Below are positions 57,826-64,000 of a stretch of DNA of 64,000 bases, in pieces. This stretch comes from Paratrimastix pyriformis (taxonomy: Eukaryota; Preaxostyla; Paratrimastigidae). Under the pieces are notes generated by a model, which did no database searches, was not told the origin of the DNA, and was given only the letters and a program-made list of their open reading frames with translations. Numbering within the stretch: the first letter of the stretch is position 1; every line of letters starts with the position of its first letter. Position numbers and translations under genes: made by a program. The DNA lies in contig JAPMOS010000079.1 of NCBI GenBank assembly GCA_027972325.1, positions 112,430 through 176,429 of the forward strand, read 5' to 3'.

Positions 57826-59906
57826 TCACCGGGTGGGGACGATGTCGTCGATTTTGAGGATCTGGCGGACCGTCTCGGTGGCCAGGGTGATGGCGCTCAG
57901 CGAGACCAGCAGCGGCTGCACAACGTTGGCCTCGATCATGTCCGAGATGCCCATCTGCGGCCCGGGAAAGACGTCCATGAGCCACAGGGGGCGGGGACAG
58001 GGAGCCATGAGCAGACCTTCTTGATGTTAATGCCGGCCCGGTGGTCGCCCTGGACGTGGCGGTTGCGGAGCTCGGTGACGATGGCGATGGGGTTCAGGCC
58101 GGCGTTCTCGGCCAGAGTGATGGGGATGATCTCCAGGGCCTCGGCGAAGGCGCGCACCCCGAACTGGTCCATGCCCTCGAGCGAGCGGGCCAGGGCGGCC
58201 AGCTGGAGGGACATTTCGATCTCGGGGCAGCCGCCCCCGGGCAGCAGGAACCTCCTCTTGACCAGCGACCGGACGACGCAGAGGGCGTCATGGATGGAGC
58301 GGTCGGTCTCGTCGAGGATGAGCTTGTTGGGGCCCCGCACCAGGACGGTGACCGTCTTGCCGGGGTGCTGGATGCCCGTGACCTTGACGTACTTGCCCGA
58401 GGCCGTGGAAATCTCCTCCACCAGGGAGGCCGTGGCCAGCTTGGAGGGGTCCAGCCCGTCCACAGAGGCCATGGGCAGGCAGCCCAGGGTGCGACAGATA
58501 AAGTCGACTTCGTCCCGCTCGACATCCTGCAGTGGGAGGAAGGAGGGAGGGAGGGGTGAGCAAGGCCGGGCGACCACGGGGGCGGGGGGGCGGACCTTGA
58601 TGACCATGATCTTCATCTTGGCCAGGAAGTGCAGGGCCAGGTCGTTGGTGGCGTCGCGGAGGATGCTCTTCTGGATGAGCAGCACGTTGCACCCCGTGCG
58701 GGCGATCTGCTTGCAGATGTCCAGGATGTACTGGCGCTCTTCCTTCAGGGCACGATCCACTTGTTGGTAATCCTGTCACATGAGGGAAGGGGAAGAAGGT
58801 GTGAAGATGGATGGTGGGAGGGAAGGAAGGAGGGACACCGGACGGCAGTCGCCAGGCAGGAACAGACCCGGACAACGACGGAGCACTCCATGTCGGTCTT
58901 CGGGGGGCTGATGCAAAACTGGATCAGGCCAATCTTGGCGTTTTCGATGCGAGAAGGGCCCTGGGCGGTGTGAGAGGCCTTCTGGTTGAAAACAAGCCCG
59001 TCAATCAGCTCGGTGTCTTCCATGGCCCCACCGAGACGCTTCACCACACGGATGTTGTTCAGATCAACCGAGTTGGCGATAGCGGGGTCAACAACGCGGA
59101 GCACGGCATCAACAGCCAACTGGGCAAGAACAGGCGAGTTGGAGCTCACCATCTGGAGAATTGGTGATCACAGTTTTCAAGCGTGTTCGCAGAGGAAAAA
59201 ACACAAACCTTCGAGCTAAGGGAAGTGATTGCGTTCTGAATAAGAAGCTCACGGTTGGAAAGGTCCAGAGGAATAGCGATGCTGGTGAGAATCTGGGGTG
59301 GTGGAAAGACGGAAATCGTGCTGTGTCTTCTCGACAAATACAAACCCGCTCGGCCTCTTCCACAGCACGCCCAAAAGCGCGGCTGATCTGGCCAGGGTGG
59401 AGGCCTGACGAATGTGATGGGGTTGAGACGATGGAAGAAAAAACTGCAAACCCCGCCCAATCAGGCGCTCAGCAGCACCAAGAAGTGCTCCCGCAATAAT
59501 AACAACAGAAGTCGTGCCGTCACCAGCCTCCACATCCTGAGCCTTGCTGAGATCTTGGAGCTATTCGGGGACAGTGGAGAAAGTCAGAAGACGAATCGCA
59601 CAAACCATCTTAGCGCAAGGGTGGGCAACGTTCATGCTCTCCAGAATGGTTGCACCGTCGTTTGTGATGGTAACATCACCACCCTTCCCAGTGATCTGAA
59701 AAAAGGAACATCCCGTGACTTTACCATCATGCAGGACACAAACCATCTTATCCATCCCACGAGGGCCCAGCGAGGTGCGCACCGCATCAGCAACAGCTAA
59801 CGGGAGGAGGCGTGAGGAACAACCAAACGATCAAATGTGCATACCGCGTGCGGCCATAACATTGCTGAGCATAACAGCCTGGCTCTTGCTGGTCTTTTCG
59901 GCCATT
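57826..59906 (-). CDS. CCT4: T-complex protein 1 subunit delta (CCT4)
   Basis: Multi-exon group II chaperonin. The start [20 protein letters not shown] joins (GTATG donor) to [18 protein letters not shown], then [17 protein letters not shown] and [15 protein letters not shown], the ATP-site motifs GDGTT and NDGAT. Further landmarks are [94 protein letters not shown] and the end [18 protein letters not shown] then [12 protein letters not shown]. IQFCxSxPKTDM and [13 protein letters not shown] point to the delta subunit among the eight CCT paralogues. It is part of the ring complex that folds actin and tubulin. Several introns here start GTATG or GTTTG rather than GTCCG, one of the more conventional sets in the window. 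Confidence 0.95.
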
Positions 59907-60062
59907 TTCTTCTCAAAAGGGTCTCGTGTTCTCCCTGGTAACAGAGGCTCTTTGTTGTTTCAATTCAAATCTTTAACGTTCTTTCTCAGCGGCGCTGTTG
60001 TGCTCTTCTACGGTTGAAAAAATCGTGTCCCTGTACAGAATAAATAAAGAAAAGAATCCTTG

Positions 60063-61386
60063 TCAGTTCTGCGACGAGGGAAGAGCTCCGCCGCCGCTCG
60101 TGCTCGGTGGCGTCTCTGGGGGTAACGATCCGCCCAAGCTATCGTGAGGCATCTCCATCACTCGGAACAGCCGTTTCGTTGTGCTCAAGATCGACGGGCT
60201 GTTTGGTTCAATGCTGGACATTGAGTCGGGCCGGGGCATGGGTCCAGGAGGGGGCGGTATTGGCGTGTCGTCATTGATGGCGGCCGCCAGGTCTTGACCT
60301 GGATGGTATATGAAAGGTTGGTGGAATGGACCCTGGGGAGCGGCAGGGGGTTCAGATGGTCTGGGAGGTGCGGAGGATGGGCTGGGCTGGCTGGGCGCTT
60401 GCTCTGGTTGTGTGGTTTTCATGGTTTCCAGCCCGTCGTACTTGAAGTGGGCAGGAGGTGGGGCCCCGGGAATCTCCTCCAGTTCGTCGTAAGCGCGGGC
60501 GACCTCCTCGGGGCTGCAGTGGCACTCCTCGTCTGGGTCAGGGATGGGGTGATCAAGAGTTGGAACGTGGAACCGGTAGCGGTTCCAGTCGTCAGGCGGC
60601 TCGGTTTTGTCTGAGTGGTGGTGGGATGGCCGGTAGACCCCGTGTGACGATCCGCTGCCCAGGTTTCCGGACGGATCGCCGGAGATAGTCGTCGTCGCGG
60701 ACGTCGGGGGGGAGGAAGGGCGTTGCGGTGGTGCCGGGTGGGCGGCACCCTTCGACGGATGGTGTCCCAGTGGTGGGGCACGTGCAGGGAGGGGCGAATC
60801 CGCGTGCTCACTTGATGTGGGAGGGGTCGCAGGAATTGCTGAACCGGCAGAAGAAGGTGTGCTGTGGTGGGACGAAGGCTGGATCAAAGGAGGAGGCGGC
60901 GGTCCGCCGGCCTGGGCACTGTAAGAAGGGTTAACATGGGCCACCCTCTGGAAAACATTCGTCAAACCTTCCTCTTGAAGTTCGCGCTGCGATCTTATTG
61001 TGAAGGAGAAAGATTTGCTCAAGGAAGCGGTCAAGAAAGACGCACTTTTTCACCGCCGTCTCGAATGACCGGTCAGACTCGAAATCCGCGGCACCGAGTG
61101 GTGGGGTCAAATTGAGTTCCAAAAGGCTGATTTTGTAAACAGTTTCCAATTCCGCTTGCAAGAAGTCTTTCTTGGAATTTTCGGAGAATTGTCGTGGGAT
61201 GGCAATGGGTGGGTATTTCTCGATAAAATGATGATATAGAGTTCTGGTCATTCGATAAATAGCCCAGTTAAAGATCGGACAAAATGCCGCTGCCCGGCCA
61301 GTAACAAGCGATGAAAACGACACAATGTTGCGTGGTACCTTCATATCGATAAATCGCCTTCTAAGCGAAGCGAATACTCGGTCCAT
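60063..61386 (-). CDS. CEP44-like centriolar protein with Pro-rich tail
   Basis: The first exon, from ATG at 61386, reads MDRVFASLRRRFIDMKVPR, then IVSFSSLVTGRAAAFCPIFN and WAIYRMTRTLYHHFIEKYPP, and a helical part LQAELETVYKISLLELNL. The pattern (short helix, VPxxV, L-x-x-G-RAAAF-x-PIF) resembles the N-terminal domain of CEP44, which has YPxxVD, GLIKGDPAAALPIL and a following helix. A GTGCG donor after ETAVK joins to SQRELQEEGLTNVFQRVAHV and a Pro/Ser/His-rich disordered tail with YRFHVPTLDHPIPDPDEE and DELEEIPGAPPPAHFKYDGL. Stop at 60063. CEP44 localises to centrioles and microtubules. Similarity is partial, so treat the name as a lead. An earlier in-frame ATG at about 61461 is possible. Confidence 0.45.
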
Positions 61387-62379
61387 TTCGAGAGAGCCAG
61401 TTGGAGCCGGCTCTGATATGAGGGATTCGCGGCTCCCCCCTGGAGCATTTTGAATCATTGAACTGCCTTGGCGTAGCCGCAAAGGCCCCGGACATTTCAG
61501 ATTTGCAGGACCTTTCACTTTTTTTCCCAGCCTGACGCACATTTCAAAACATTTCAAGCCATTACAAAACTTTTGCTATGTGAGGGGGGTCAGATCTCGG
61601 CAATGATCACCAAAAACAAACACAAAAAAGAATTCGAATTATCAACAGATATCCAACTGCAGGAGTTACCGCCTCAAGTGGCTCAAGTGACCGGTTCTAA
61701 GCGATCAAGGCATCTTCGAAAGTCGGTCAGTCCTGATCAGTGAAGTCATCGCGGTCCCTCTCCCTTGCAGTGGACGGCGGCAGCGTCAGATCGCCGGTGG
61801 GCGCCCACCCAGAAGGCCGTATGGCTGACGGGGAGGAGAAGGAGAAGGAGAAACAAGGCTCACGGCACTTTTAGTTTGCCTCCGAGGTGCACGAACAAGG
61901 AGGGAAAATGGGGAGAGATTAAATGGGGCGATCAGAGAATAGATGAGAAGAAAGGTTCTGTAGAGCCATCATGAGAAGAAAAAGTGCCCCTCATCGAGCC
62001 ATGCGTTTTTATTGAGCAGAGGCGGATCTGCATATCAGGGAGTGGCCGATTTCGGCTCCGCCGCCGTGCGCCCAGCAAAAGGATTTCCGGGAGAAGTGGC
62101 TCACTCGGGGTTCGCGCGACCCTATTTTTTTGCTCGTCGCACACAACGCCATCCAGTTTTTTGCGTGAGAATTAGCTTTGTTGTATGACAGACTCTTCCA
62201 AGGTTTCTTTTTTCTTTTTCTCCGCTGCGAATTCTCTTCCGTAGGATCAGCACGCACCCCCATCTCAATCGTCTGGGTCTGGGCGTCCGTGACGATCACA
62301 CCCGCCTATTTATGATATTTCCTTCGTTCCTGCTTGTTTTTTGCTCTTTTTTTTCTGCCTCCTGTCTTTTCTCCCACCA
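61387..62379. other. Long intergenic region, nothing firmly supported
   Basis: Lower GC than the genes. A possible short exon-like stretch lies after ttgcag at 61770. Near 62105-62130, ggttcgcgcgacccta followed by a T-run looks superficially like the end of a Pol III gene, but no cloverleaf forms. The first exon of the downstream UIM gene presumably lies somewhere here. Confidence 0.35.
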
Positions 62380-63344
62380 ACAGACCCCTGGATAATCCAG
62401 AGGCGGCTTTCCCCGATGAGACCTACGAGGCTCCGGCAGCGACCCGCTCTCAGGCACGCCCGGCACCACTCCAACCGGTTGTCGTCGACCCCCTTGCGGA
62501 CCAGGATGATGCCGCCTTCGAGGCGGATCTTGCCCTGGCCCTGGAACGCTCCAGGCAGGAGGAGGCCTCCCGCCAGGAGCGCGAGCACGGTGCCCTCCCC
62601 ACCACGGCCCCCCTCTCGGGGAGGGCCCAATCACCCGCGGATGAGACGGTGGACGATTTTTCCCGGACCGAGTTTCCCACCCCGGGGCCCAGCCACATCC
62701 GCTTCGATGCCGTGGGCAACCCGCTCCCGGCCGCCGAGGCCCGGCGCATCCAGGGCGACCCCTCCGTCGCCCCCGTCAAGTACCAGCCCCAGAAGCCGGC
62801 AACCTCGAAGGCCGCCCAGAGCACCTTCAAGGCAGGCGGGTACGGCGACGAGGACGACGAGGGCGTGGACGATGTCGCCGGCATCCCGCCCGTGGTCGTG
62901 GCGGCCCCCGTGCCGCCCCACCCGGTGCGGGGCTACTCGGTGCAGCGCCAGAAGGGCGGCGCGCCGGCGGGAGGGATCCCCGGGTACCGGTTCGAGCACG
63001 GCCACTCGGTCACGGTCGGCGAGGCTGCCCCCGGGGGCGGGAGCGGCCCCTTCGAGAGCGACGACCGGGAGATGCTCTTCGAGGGCGAGCCCGGCGCCAC
63101 CGAGCTGCAGGACCTCAGCACGGGCATCAAGGGCAAGGCCCTGCTGCCCCCGCGGGGGGCCCGCCCCACGGGCCGGGCGGCCGATTCGCTGCGGCGCCAG
63201 GTGGCGGCCGCCTCGTCGCAGGGTGCAGCCCCCCGGCGGGCCCTGGCCAGCCAGGAGGACGACGAGGGCGACGAGGACGACGAGGACGACGAAGGCGACT
63301 TGGGCGACCGGGTGGAGCCCTTCGCGGCCGGCAACCTCATTTGA
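62380..63344 (+). CDS. Acidic disordered protein with a ubiquitin-interacting motif
   Basis: After a pyrimidine-rich acceptor (ccaccaacag, about 62384) a single long exon reads PLDNPEAAFPDETYEAP. The segment DDAAFEADLALALERSRQEE matches the UIM helix: acidic lead, L-x-x-A-L-x-x-S-x-x-E. Then come FSRTEFPTPGPSHIRFDAVG, GDPSVAPVKYQPQKP, GYSVQRQKGGAPAGGIPGYR and FESDDREMLFEGEPGATELQ, and an acidic block DDEGDEDDEDDEGDLGD, ending FAAGNLI. UIMs bind mono- or polyubiquitin in endocytic and DNA-repair adaptors. No second domain is recognised. The start exon is missing from this reading, so the N-terminus is unknown. Confidence 0.5.
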
Positions 63345-63564
63345 CAGCCACCATTTCCCATTCCGGTCCTCCTCCTCCTCCTCCCCCTCCCTCCACTGCC
63401 CCTCATTCCATACCTATTCATTGTGTTTCCATTCCTTCCGCCGCCAGGCTTCCAGCCATCCTGTCCGCCACCCCCTCCACCCTCACCGCCGCCCACTGCC
63501 TAGCCTGCCGTCGGCCCGCCCGCCCCTCACCCTGGCTCGTCACCCAACACACGGACAGGGGCGG

Positions 63565-64000
63565 GCGAGGGAGACGGGATCCTGGAGGTTGTCGATGTGG
63601 AGGAGGAGGAGGACGACCACTGCAGCGGGGACGATGTCGCCCCCCACCGGCCCGCAGCCACCACGGGCAGCGCCGCCAGCCGGGCGGCCGCTGAGGCCAC
63701 CATGGGCAGCGATTCCGGTCGGGGGCCGCCCAGGGGTGCAGTTCGTCAAGGCAAGCGGGTCCTCAGCCGCGTCACCGGCAGGCCACCGTCGTCCTCGCCG
63801 GTCCGCCCCTATCCGCCTATCCGCCCTATCCGCCCGCCCCTCTCCGCCCCTCTCCCGCGCTCCTGGTCTGTTGTTGGCACGCCTCCTGCGAGAGCCCCCG
63901 TCGCTCACCCGCATTGCCCCTCCCCGTGCCCTGTGCTCTGCTCTGCCCCATCCCGTCGCGGCCGCAGACTCGGTCGAAGACGACGACGGCGAGGAGGACG
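63565..64000 (+). CDS. Partial acidic ORF running off the window
   Basis: After cggacag (about 63557-63563) the frame reads EGDGILEVVDVEEEEDDHCS, then AATTGSAASRAAAEATMGSD and RGPPRGAVRQGKRVLSRV. A GTCCG donor at about 63810 and a ccgcag acceptor at 63966 would lead to a stretch with SVEDDDGEED at the window edge. It could be the next gene or a continuation of the UIM protein if the stop at 63342-63344 is spliced out. Phase across the last intron is not resolved. Confidence 0.3.

Noticed and set aside
62090-62130. Possible tRNA or Pol III gene end (ggttcgcgcgaccc followed by T-run)
   Set aside because: No acceptor, D or anticodon arms can be paired upstream, so a cloverleaf is not supported.

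Overview
The window reads as a eukaryotic nuclear genome segment. It is GC-rich (about 60-65% by eye) and gene-dense, with intergenic gaps often under 300 bp and genes on both strands. Most genes carry short spliceosomal introns of about 42-60 nt. Cytosolic redox genes typical of anaerobic protists sit beside genes that imply a flagellum. The redox genes are a flavodoxin/2[4Fe-4S] fusion, a single-cluster ferredoxin, a nitroreductase, an archaeal-type radical SAM/SPASM enzyme and a family 4-like uracil-DNA glycosylase. The flagellar ones are CYB5D1-like, EFCAB6-like multi-EF-hand and CEP44-like proteins. I infer a free-living anaerobic flagellate, perhaps a metamonad of the Preaxostyla type (for example Paratrimastix). 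The taxon is a guess.

Layout. 1-1096: 3' end of a coiled-coil gene. 1671-2987: membrane-anchored flavodoxin/ferredoxin. 3376-4640: EME1-like nuclease partner. 4847-5187: Asterix/WDR83OS. 5425-6383: VPS28. 6548-7828: Rad60/NIP45-like tandem SUMO-like protein. 7915-11303: DPH6 with two RidA-like domains. 11657-12439: histone H1. 13120-17532: a protein with four AMPK-beta-type glycogen-binding modules. 18168-19912: Ala-rich coiled coil and a CACCTGCTG satellite. 19745-24333: long Pro/Ser/Ala-rich RGE-repeat protein. 24684-25239: cytochrome b5 protein. 25307-26594: BRCT-SR-zinc finger protein. 26870-27700: ribosomal protein eS8. 28015-30002: TFIIIA-like zinc-finger protein. 30102-31483: radical SAM enzyme. 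31665-32645: CYB5D1. 32724-33023: ferredoxin. 33158-36121: tandem CCCH (TTP-type) protein. 36365-37076: nitroreductase. 37163-38428: a segment bounded by perfect 44-bp inverted repeats. 38732-44662 and 46232-51982: two long multi-EF-hand genes flanking an OB-fold gene and a HIT gene. 52704-55321: COP1-type WD40 protein. 55412-57428: uracil-DNA glycosylase. 57826-59906: CCT4. 60063-61386: CEP44-like. 62380-64000: UIM protein and a partial gene.

The most unusual general signal is in the introns. About two thirds of those I could place by reading phase begin GTCCG or GTCTG rather than GTRAGT, and nearly all have a pyrimidine at +3. At least three appear to be GC-AG introns, two of them with a matching GCCCG donor. 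Exons were joined by eye, using homology and reading-phase closure. Where all exons sum to a multiple of three this is stated. Family names come from recognised motifs, not from searches.
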